A model generated the notes under the pieces. It was not told the DNA's origin. It saw only the letters and a list, made by a program, of their open reading frames with translations, and did not search any database. 38,191 bases of DNA from Gloeocapsa sp. UFS-A4-WI-NPMV-4B04 (lineage in GTDB: Bacteria > Cyanobacteriota > Cyanobacteriia > Cyanobacteriales > Chroococcidiopsidaceae): positions 1-38,191 of the forward strand of contig JAHHHE010000030.1 of NCBI GenBank assembly GCA_019359535.1, written 5' to 3'. Shown here piece by piece: positions 26,137 through 32,942 of the stretch. Position 1 is the stretch's first letter, and every line of letters begins with the position of its first letter. Both the position numbers and the translations under genes were made by a program.

Positions 26137-26418
26137 TTATTCGTCAGGCTCAATCGTACTGCTTAAACCATGATTGTTCAAAGTTTCGCTGTAAAACTCG
26201 GCGTGTTCCTGAGCGCAGGTAATCACTAAAGCCATACCATTTGTATGAGCTTCCATCATAATGCTGACAGCTTGAGGCTGAGTGATGCTCGATACTGTTT
26301 GCATTAGAACTTGCACCACGTATTCCATGCTGTTGTAGTCGTCATTATGAAGCAAAACGCGATACCGAGGTGCGAGTTTGCGGGCCGTTGAACGCTTCTC
26401 AAGGGTTTCGACAGACAC
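26137..26418 (-). CDS. clpS: ATP-dependent Clp protease adaptor ClpS
   Basis: ClpS delivers N-degron substrates to the ClpAP/ClpCP protease. The 93-residue protein has the full core: RYRVLLHNDDYNSMEYVVQVL, with the Asn-Asp-Asp and Met that bind the N-degron side chain, then MMEAHTNGMALVITCAQEHAE near 55-75 with the conserved His. The N-terminal extension is short and probably flexible, as usual. The CPBP protease gene follows 15 bases downstream. The start at 26418 gives the usual family length. Confidence 0.95.
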   Translation of the reverse strand: MSVETLEKRSTARKLAPRYRVLLHNDDYNSMEYVVQVLMQTVSSITQPQAVSIMMEAHTNGMALVITCAQEHAEFYSETLNNHGLSSTIEPDE

Positions 26419-26621
26419 TGTCCACTCTTTTCTTGATTAACTACAATTGAAATTCCTGTTCAGCAATTGCTTAACAGTTATTAATCTATTCTATAACACC
26501 GAAATTGATTTTTCGAGCGATCGCGCTCTAACTGGAACTCAAATGCAAGCTACTGAATCTTTCGCCCAGTTCTGTTCTCAATTCTAAAATAAAGAAGCAG
26601 CAACAACTATACGTTGCTGGT

Positions 26622-26996
26622 GTGGAGCCAACATTGATGGACTTTATTTGTGACTTTCACCCAAGACAAATTGTATGTCTACAGCATGAAAGCAGCAACC
26701 TGTATGCTGAAGTGATCCAAGTTGTCCACTCACGCCCTGTGTGCTGGGTGCGTCCTTTGCTGCTAGCAGAATTTCCTCCTGGGGATTCTTGTCAGCCGTT
26801 GATATACGATTTACGCTCAACAGCTGACTTAGTGTGGCCGTTGACCTTATTCCGTTCTGCTCTTGATACCGAAGTAATCCCCCTTTTGGTAGATATATCA
26901 GGATCACAACCACAATTAGACCGCGATCCAGTTGCTTTAAATCAACTTAATCAGTTTATCTACAAAGTTTGGCAAGCGTGGCAAGAAAAGGGTTAG
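26622..26996 (+). CDS. Conserved cyanobacterial hypothetical, about 120 residues
   Basis: A soluble protein with no motif that I recognise. The start may be GTG at 26622 or ATG at 26637 (MDFICDFHPRQIVCL). Strand-rich N-terminal half: LYAEVIQVVHSRPVCWVRPLLLAEF looks like a small barrel that exposes a Cys-Trp-Val-Arg segment; the C-terminal half (NQLNQFIYKVWQAWQEKG) is helical. I regard it as a conserved cyanobacterial protein of unknown function. Its stop codon TAG falls in a GGTTAGGGACTAGGG-type repeat that begins here, so the native C-terminus may have been trimmed or extended. Confidence 0.65.
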   Translation: MEPTLMDFICDFHPRQIVCLQHESSNLYAEVIQVVHSRPVCWVRPLLLAEFPPGDSCQPLIYDLRSTADLVWPLTLFRSALDTEVIPLLVDISGSQPQLDRDPVALNQLNQFIYKVWQAWQEKG

Positions 26997-26999
26997 GGA

Positions 27000-27154
27000 C
27001 TAGGGAAGAAACTGAAGAATATAATTATTTCTTCCTCTTGCCTCTCGCCTCTAATAGTTAAAACTAGGACCTAGGGAAGAAACTGAATATAATTATTTCC
27101 GCCTCTTGCCTCTTGCCTCTCGCCTCTCGCCTCTCGCCTCTCGCCTCTAATAGT
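27000..27154. repeat. Two direct copies of an STRR-bearing element
   Basis: Copies at 27000-27058 and 27071-27154 each start CTAGGGAAGAAACTGA, continue with ATATAATTATTTC and end in GCCTCTC/GCCTCTT heptamers closed by CTAATAGT. The first has about three heptamers and the second seven. The end of the second copy supplies the stop codon of the aminotransferase gene. Confidence 0.85.
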
Positions 27155-28316
27155 GAATACCAGCATCCTTCATCCGTTGGATTGCTTCGTGCATCCGTTC
27201 ATCAGCTACCGTTAGGGCAATTCGGAAAAAGCCTTCCCCTGCTGCACCATAGCCATTACCAGGAGGAACAATAATGCCGCACTTATCTAATAACAACGTC
27301 ACAAATTCAGCCGACGTATAACCTTGAGGAACACGCGCCCAAACATAGAGGGTGGCTTTGGGTGGTTCAATCGGCCAACCGAGAGATTGCAGTCCTTTAA
27401 CAATAATATCTCGGCGATTTTGGTAAACAGACATTACGGCTTGGAGTTCTTCTTCTCCTGTCGAATAAGCAGCGATCGCAGCTCGTTGAATTGCCTTAAA
27501 TACGCCAGAATCTAAGTTTGTTTTTACCTGGCTTAATCCCTTAATTCCGTGAGCAGATCCCACCACAAAACCAACCCGCCAGCCAGTCATATTATAGGAC
27601 TTAGACAGACTGTGAAACTCAATTGCTACATCTTTCGCGCCAGCAACTTGCAATACACTCGGTGGCTTATAACCGTCATAAGCCATTTCCGAATAAGCAT
27701 GGTCATGACAAAGTAAAATGTCGTACTGCTGGCAATAAGCTACCAATTCCTCAAAAAACTCCAGTGTCGCTAAAGCCCCTGTAGGATTATTGGGATAATT
27801 AATCCACAACAACTTTGCTTGACGCGCCACTTCTTCAGGAATAGCATCTAAATCGGGCAAAAAACCGCGTTCTGGTAATAGCGGCATGGTGTGAAACTCA
27901 CCACCAGCAAAAATTGTGGAAGTGCGATATACCGGATACCCTGGATCGGGAATTAAAGTGTAATCCCCTGGTTCCACAAAAGCTAGAAAGGTATTGTGAA
28001 TTGCTTCTTTTGAGCCAATCGAGGAAATTACTTCGGTATTCGGATTTAATCCTGTCACACCAAAGCGGCGTTCCATCCACCTAGCCGCAGCTTCTCGAAA
28101 ATCTTTCGTCCCCTGGTAAGGTGGATAGTTGTGCGTACCAGGATCGTCAATCGCCTCATGCATTGCTTGGACGATATGACCAGGCGTAGGTCGATCTGGA
28201 TCACCTACGCCCATATTAATAATGTCAACTCCCTTAGCAACCATTTCATCTCGTTTGCGGTCAATCTCGGCAAACAGATAGGGAGGAATTTTCTCTAGGC
28301 GTTTGGCAAACTGCAT
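27147..28316 (-). CDS. LL-diaminopimelate aminotransferase-like class I/II aminotransferase
   Basis: A 389-residue PLP enzyme of the DapC_direct/DapL-like group (TIGR03540 type), which transfers amino groups in the short diaminopimelate-lysine route. The PLP lysine is Lys239 in SLSKSYNMTGWRVGF; NYPNNPTG at 173-180 and the PLP-ring Asp in LCHDHAYSE near 204 are intact, as is the carboxylate-binding Arg in FRIAL near 366. The N-terminus MQFAKRLEKIPPYLFAEI is characteristic of this group. Substrate could also be another dicarboxylic or aromatic amino acid, since DapL proper is a related, slightly longer enzyme; hence no symbol is given. The gene stands alone, and its TAG stop abuts a heptamer repeat. 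Confidence 0.85.
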   Translation of the reverse strand: MQFAKRLEKIPPYLFAEIDRKRDEMVAKGVDIINMGVGDPDRPTPGHIVQAMHEAIDDPGTHNYPPYQGTKDFREAAARWMERRFGVTGLNPNTEVISSIGSKEAIHNTFLAFVEPGDYTLIPDPGYPVYRTSTIFAGGEFHTMPLLPERGFLPDLDAIPEEVARQAKLLWINYPNNPTGALATLEFFEELVAYCQQYDILLCHDHAYSEMAYDGYKPPSVLQVAGAKDVAIEFHSLSKSYNMTGWRVGFVVGSAHGIKGLSQVKTNLDSGVFKAIQRAAIAAYSTGEEELQAVMSVYQNRRDIIVKGLQSLGWPIEPPKATLYVWARVPQGYTSAEFVTLLLDKCGIIVPPGNGYGAAGEGFFRIALTVADERMHEAIQRMKDAGIHY

Positions 28317-28511
28317 GGCAATTTATAACACACTCGTGTAAAAGTGGAAGCACAATAGCATAGTTTACCGCCAAAAAGAGAGGCTAGGGGCTAGGAAAAT
28401 ACATATACGTATATATTGGGCGAGATATAAACCAATAAGACTTGAAACGCCCAGGATGTACGAACTCATTTATATCTATTTTTCTTTTCTAGTCCTTATC
28501 CCCTAGCTTTT

Positions 28512-28706
28512 TCAAATGCTAGATACTAACTGAATTCGCCCAGCATCCATTTCTGTCATTAATAATTCCAACGCCTCGTAATCAACATCGGAAACGTAAC
28601 CCATCTGAGTTAGTTCTGAGTTAATTGCATTTTCAATATCAGGAGTTAGCTGTTTAATAGATAAAGCTTTTTCTACAAGTTGGCGAATAGCGTAATTAGT
28701 TTTCAT
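28512..28706 (-). CDS. Small conserved cyanobacterial hypothetical, 64 residues
   Basis: The start is set at the ATG at 28706, giving MKTNYAIRQLVEKALSIKQL; the frame is open 29 codons further but that part is low-complexity and unlike coding sequence. The protein is acidic and helical, with PDIENAINSEL, the phrase MGYVSDVDYEALELLMTEMD and the end AGRIQLVSSI. I recognise this as a common short protein of cyanobacterial genomes with unknown function. No partner is adjacent: the aminotransferase start is 195 bases downstream on the same strand's far side. Confidence 0.7.
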   Translation of the reverse strand: MKTNYAIRQLVEKALSIKQLTPDIENAINSELTQMGYVSDVDYEALELLMTEMDAGRIQLVSSI

Positions 28707-29233
28707 ATTACATAGGGAAGCTATATAGAAATATTCTATGTTGAAACTACAACTCCAAATGTGAGATAAATCTAAAATTTTAAGTGATACCAATCACACT
28801 GTATATTTAATCAATAATTTGTTTATATCTAATGATAGATGCTAGCAGTAATAAAACCTATGCTATTTTTCACAGTATTAACAAAATGAAAGTCTGCTCA
28901 AAAGCTAAGTGTATTAGTGTTGTTTACCTAAAATCACTATTAGCACAAGCCACCCTTGGGTAAAAAAGTTAATAATTAAACCTTTTGTACTTAATTTAGA
29001 TATAAATAAATTAGCTGAACTTTCTTCTATTATTAAATATTTTACCATTAAAAAAGTACTTTTGTATAATAAAATACTTTTAATTTGAAAAAATTACTGG
29101 TAAGGTAACGAAGCAGGTAAAAAATACATATTCAGCACTTTACTGAAGTCTAAGTGGTCAATAATAACTTTGACTGCAAGAAAAGTATAATATATCTGAT
29201 TTGAATGATTAGTAACCTCAAGAGAATAGAATA
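28707..29233. other. AT-rich control region upstream of STAS gene
   Basis: No gene is supported here. A perfect TATAAT at 29186-29191 lies 42 bases before the STAS start codon and is a plausible -10 element; no good -35 stands at the right distance, as in activator-dependent cyanobacterial promoters. The rest is AT-rich and without repeats that I can see. Confidence 0.45.
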
Positions 29234-29569
29234 ATGACAACTCTTATTGCCTCTCCAGACACTACGGTAATTCGGCTTCACGGTCCTTGCAATGCCTCAA
29301 ATGCAGTTGACTTTCAGCGTCAAATAAGAATAGCCGTTACTCAAGAACATAATACAAATGTTTTAGTAGACCTTGAGCAAGTAGAGTCCCTAGACAGTGC
29401 AGGGCTAATGGCATTAGTTTATGGTTTAAGGTTGACTCAAGGATTAGGTCGACGGTTTAGTCTTTGCTCGGTTTCTCCCTCAATTCGGATTATTTTTGAA
29501 CTCACTCAGCTTGATCAAGTGTTTGAAATCTTTGAAAGCCTTGCCAGTTTTGAAACTGCAATTGCTTAG
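29234..29569 (+). CDS. STAS-domain anti-sigma-factor antagonist-like protein
   Basis: A 111-residue single STAS domain of the SpoIIAA/RsbV type, which binds a serine kinase/anti-sigma partner and is controlled by phosphorylation. The phosphosite is seen as ESLDSAGLMALVYGL with Ser55; NVLVDLEQV just before is the usual strand. The domain begins TVIRLHGPCNASNAVDFQ. The partner kinase and phosphatase are not in the window, so it probably works with a distant switch. A TATAAT is placed 42 bases upstream. The radical SAM gene follows after 150 bases. Confidence 0.9.
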   Translation: MTTLIASPDTTVIRLHGPCNASNAVDFQRQIRIAVTQEHNTNVLVDLEQVESLDSAGLMALVYGLRLTQGLGRRFSLCSVSPSIRIIFELTQLDQVFEIFESLASFETAIA

Positions 29570-29719
29570 TTAAAGGCAGGGTTTATGTGTATAAAAGCGG
29601 CGTTATGAGCTTTAAGTTATTGTTACTCAGATTAATACTGCACACTTTGATAATCAAAAATGTCATCAAGATAACATTTAATTAGTGTTAAAGTTAAATC
29701 TGAATAGCAGGAACATAAA

Positions 29720-32389
29720 GTGGCAGTTGCTGTTGAAGACTTATTAAAAAATGATATTCTCCGGCCCGCTCGTTATCTAGGAAACGAGCTAGGAGCCGTC
29801 CACAAAGCTTGGGACACGGCAAAAATCCGTTGGGTATTAACTTACCCGGAAGTGTATGAAGTTGGTGCGTCTAATTTAGGGCATATTATTCTCTACAACA
29901 TTTTGAATGCCCAACCGCGTCAGTTGTGCGATCGCGCTTACTTACCAGCAACAGACTTAGCGGAGAAACTGCGAACTACTCAAACTGCTTTATTTGCTGT
30001 AGAATCGCGGCGATCACTAACAGAATTTGATATTTTGGGCTTCAGCCTCAGCTACGAACTGGGAGCAACCAATATTCTCGAAATGTTGGATTTGGCTGGT
30101 ATTCCCCTAACGTGGAAAGAGAGGCGAGAGGAAGAATCTTCCTTAACTTACCCGTTAATTTTTGCGGGGGGACAGACAGCGACATCGAATCCTGAACCTT
30201 ATGCGGAATTTTTTGATTTTATTGCTCTGGGGGATGGTGAAGAACTGTTACCAGAGATTGGCTTAGTATTAGAAGAAGGTAAACTAGCGCAGCTTAACCA
30301 AGAAGAGCTATTACTAGATTTGGCACAGATACCAGGCGTTTATGTGCCTCAGTTTTATGACATGGCAGACGATGGTTCTGTGCATCCAAACCGCCCAGAT
30401 GTGCCAGAGCGGATTTTGCGGCGGGTTGCTACTCCGATGCCAGCTTACTCTATCGGGTTAGTTCCCTACGTAGAAACGGTACATGACCGACTAACGGTTG
30501 AAATTCGACGTGGTTGCACTAGAGGATGTCGCTTTTGTCAACCAGGAATGTTAACCAGGCCAGCGCGAGATGTGGAACCGTCCAAGGTTGTGGAAGCGAT
30601 TGAACACTCAATGCGGGCAACTGGATACAATGAATTTTCCCTACTATCTCTGAGTTGTTCTGATTATCTATCTCTGCCAGCTGTAGGGATGGAAATCAAA
30701 AATCGGCTTAAGGATGAAAATATCTCCCTTTCTTTGCCTAGTCAAAGGGTAGATCGATTTGATGAAAACATTGCCAACATTCTTGGAGGTACACGACAGG
30801 CAGGACTTACCTTCGCTCCCGAAGCTGGAACTCAGCGAATGCGGGACATTGTAAATAAAGGGTTAACGAATGAAGAACTGCTGCGAGGCGTGAAAACAGC
30901 GTTTGAGCAAGGGTGGGATAAAGTCAAACTTTACTTCATGATTGGCTTACCGGGGGAGACAGACGCAGATGTAGTAGGCATTGCTGAAACAGTTGGCTGG
31001 CTACAGCGAGAATGCCGTGCAGATAGCAGAAAGCGTCTTAACTTTAATCTGACAATCTCTAATTTTACGCCGAAGCCTCACACGCCGTTTCAGTGGCATT
31101 CAGTTTCAAAAGCTGAGTTTGAGCGCAAGCAAGCACTACTAAAGCAAGAATTCCGCCGGATAAAGGGTGTAAAGGTTAATTATACCGATGTGCGGATTTC
31201 GGCAATGGAGGATTTTGTCGGACGAGGCGATCGCCGAATCGCTACTGTAATTCGTCGCGCTTGGGAGTTAGGCGCGGGAATGGATGCTTGGTTCGATAGT
31301 TTAGATAAAGCTTATACAGCTTGGGAAAGCGCGATCGCTGAATCTAAACTTACCTGGAAATACCGTCAAGTCGAAAACGGTGAGTGGAATTTAATTAAGG
31401 CTCTTGAGCAGGGGAGCAGAGTAGCAGGGGAGCAGGTGAGCAGGGGAGCAGGTGAGCAAGAGACGTCAGATCACCATTCACTTGATATGCCGTTGCCTTG
31501 GGATCATGTAGATACCGGAATTGACAAAAACTGGCTGAAAACTGATTTGCAAAGAGCCTTAGATGCGGCAACAGTGCCAGATTGTTCTTTTGAAGGCTGT
31601 TCCCACTGCGGCGTTTGCGGCACTGATTTTGGTCATAATGTCGTTATTGAGCCGCTACCTATTCCTGCGTTTACTGGGCATTTTGTCCCCGACACCACTA
31701 AGTCTCAAAGGTTGCGAATTGAGTTTGGTAAGCTTGGCGATATGGCTTTGATTAGCCACCTAGATTTGCTGCGTTTATTTGACCGAGCCTTACGTAGAGC
31801 AGCACTGCCGATTTCATTTACCGGGGGATTTCATCCTGGTCCTCGGATTGCGATCGCGCTTGCCTTACCTTTGGGAGTGACTAGCAGTGGTGAAATAATG
31901 GATTTTGAATTGACCAAGCAAGTTGATATTGAGACTTTCCGACAACAGTTAATAAGTCAGTTACCTGAAGATATCCCAATTTACAGTGTGACTACGGTTG
32001 ACTTGAAAACACCTGCGGCTACACAGTTATTAGCAAAAGCTGAATATTTGATCACGGTAGCAACAGATAACGAAACTTCTACAGTGCAATGGCAGATCTG
32101 GGTAGACGCGATTCAAGCCTTAGATACTATTTGGTGGGAGCAGACAACTAAATCTGGGAAAACTCAGATGGTAAATTTGCGCGATCGCTTGTTTGAGTTG
32201 GATCTAGTAGAAGTTGCACCACCAGAGTGCCAACAAGAAAAATCCTCTGTTGTTTTACGCTATGTAGGTAGCTGTAAGAATGATGGTACTCAACTGCGAC
32301 CAGAACAGGTAGTTCTGATGCTAGAGCAAGTGGCCAAGGTCGAAATTCAGCTACTACACATCCACCGTAATCAACTGCTACTCCATTAA
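29720..32389 (+). CDS. TIGR03960-type radical SAM protein fused to DUF2344 domain
   Basis: An 889-residue protein with an N-terminal B12-binding-like region (about 1-230), a radical SAM core carrying the 4Fe-4S motif RRGCTRGCRFCQPGM (CxxxCxxC near 266-273), a Cys-rich linker (CSFEGCSHCGVCG near 620) and a C-terminal TIGR03936/DUF2344 domain (about 655-885, with LISHLDLLRLFDRALRRA and GGFHPGPRIAIALALPLG). The start is GTG at 29720. In many bacteria the same fusion lies beside rne/rng, as here, and a role in RNA modification or RNase maturation has been suggested; the reaction is unknown. Residues near 563-583 (EQGSRVAGEQVSRGAGEQ) are an 8-bp repeat translated in frame, between the SAM core and the Cys-rich linker. 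Confidence 0.93.
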   Translation: MAVAVEDLLKNDILRPARYLGNELGAVHKAWDTAKIRWVLTYPEVYEVGASNLGHIILYNILNAQPRQLCDRAYLPATDLAEKLRTTQTALFAVESRRSLTEFDILGFSLSYELGATNILEMLDLAGIPLTWKERREEESSLTYPLIFAGGQTATSNPEPYAEFFDFIALGDGEELLPEIGLVLEEGKLAQLNQEELLLDLAQIPGVYVPQFYDMADDGSVHPNRPDVPERILRRVATPMPAYSIGLVPYVETVHDRLTVEIRRGCTRGCRFCQPGMLTRPARDVEPSKVVEAIEHSMRATGYNEFSLLSLSCSDYLSLPAVGMEIKNRLKDENISLSLPSQRVDRFDENIANILGGTRQAGLTFAPEAGTQRMRDIVNKGLTNEELLRGVKTAFEQGWDKVKLYFMIGLPGETDADVVGIAETVGWLQRECRADSRKRLNFNLTISNFTPKPHTPFQWHSVSKAEFERKQALLKQEFRRIKGVKVNYTDVRISAMEDFVGRGDRRIATVIRRAWELGAGMDAWFDSLDKAYTAWESAIAESKLTWKYRQVENGEWNLIKALEQGSRVAGEQVSRGAGEQETSDHHSLDMPLPWDHVDTGIDKNWLKTDLQRALDAATVPDCSFEGCSHCGVCGTDFGHNVVIEPLPIPAFTGHFVPDTTKSQRLRIEFGKLGDMALISHLDLLRLFDRALRRAALPISFTGGFHPGPRIAIALALPLGVTSSGEIMDFELTKQVDIETFRQQLISQLPEDIPIYSVTTVDLKTPAATQLLAKAEYLITVATDNETSTVQWQIWVDAIQALDTIWWEQTTKSGKTQMVNLRDRLFELDLVEVAPPECQQEKSSVVLRYVGSCKNDGTQLRPEQVVLMLEQVAKVEIQLLHIHRNQLLLH
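31405..31471 (+). repeat. In-frame 8-bp tandem repeat inside radical SAM gene
   Basis: About eight units of GAGCAGGG/GAGCAGGT run without a stop through the linker. Since 8 is not a multiple of 3, the reading repeats every three units, giving the GEQVSRGAGEQ pattern. The frame is kept on both sides. Confidence 0.85.
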
Positions 32390-32942
32390 GAGTTAGGGCG
32401 AGTGACAAGTGATTATTATTCCTAACCCCTGAACTCTTGTCTCTTAATTGATTTTTCTAAAGCTTGCGCTAAACTTGAACTAATAGAAATTTTTTGCAGC
32501 GCCGCATTGAGTGTTTTAGTTTACTCTCCTGGTTCACAGGGCTGAAGCGAAGATAATTGAGGAGTGCGCTTTCTATAGTTCTTGTGCATACAAGTCCGGC
32601 GGATTGAGAATTCTATTTCTTTAATTCCCCTGAGTGGCTCAGTTGCCAATATTAGGCGCAATCGGCTTTTTTTGAGTATCTGTTTTTAAACATTTGCGCC
32701 TGCCCAATTCAAAAAGCAGGGTACGCATTAAAGCTTAATCACAGATAATCGCTTGAGTTGCTTACTACAGTATGCAGTTATTCTGGAATAATCACCAAAT
32801 TCAAGGCTATGAGCATGAATAGCTGATTGTTCTTAAGCTTGCAGGAGCGCAATTTCTATTACTAGCAGCCCGTTACCAGGCTTGTAGGAGCAAAAGAATC
32901 ATGCTCAAAGTCTTTAGTGCTGCCAATTTTTGAGGAAATTGA
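32390..32942 (+). promoter_or_regulatory. Long leader region of rne with a hairpin and U-rich loop
   Basis: These 553 bases hold no gene. Arms AGGCGCAA (32654-32661) and TTGCGCCT (32694-32701) form a perfect 8-bp stem whose 32-base loop contains two runs of U (7 and 5). Cyanobacterial rne genes are known for long 5' leaders through which RNase E controls its own mRNA, and U-rich single-stranded stretches are its preferred sites. That this hairpin takes part is inference. The promoter was not located. Confidence 0.5.

Noticed and set aside
26622-28316. A toxin-antitoxin pair between the 124-codon gene and its neighbours
   Set aside because: The genes converge, with repeats between, and neither protein resembles a toxin or antitoxin.
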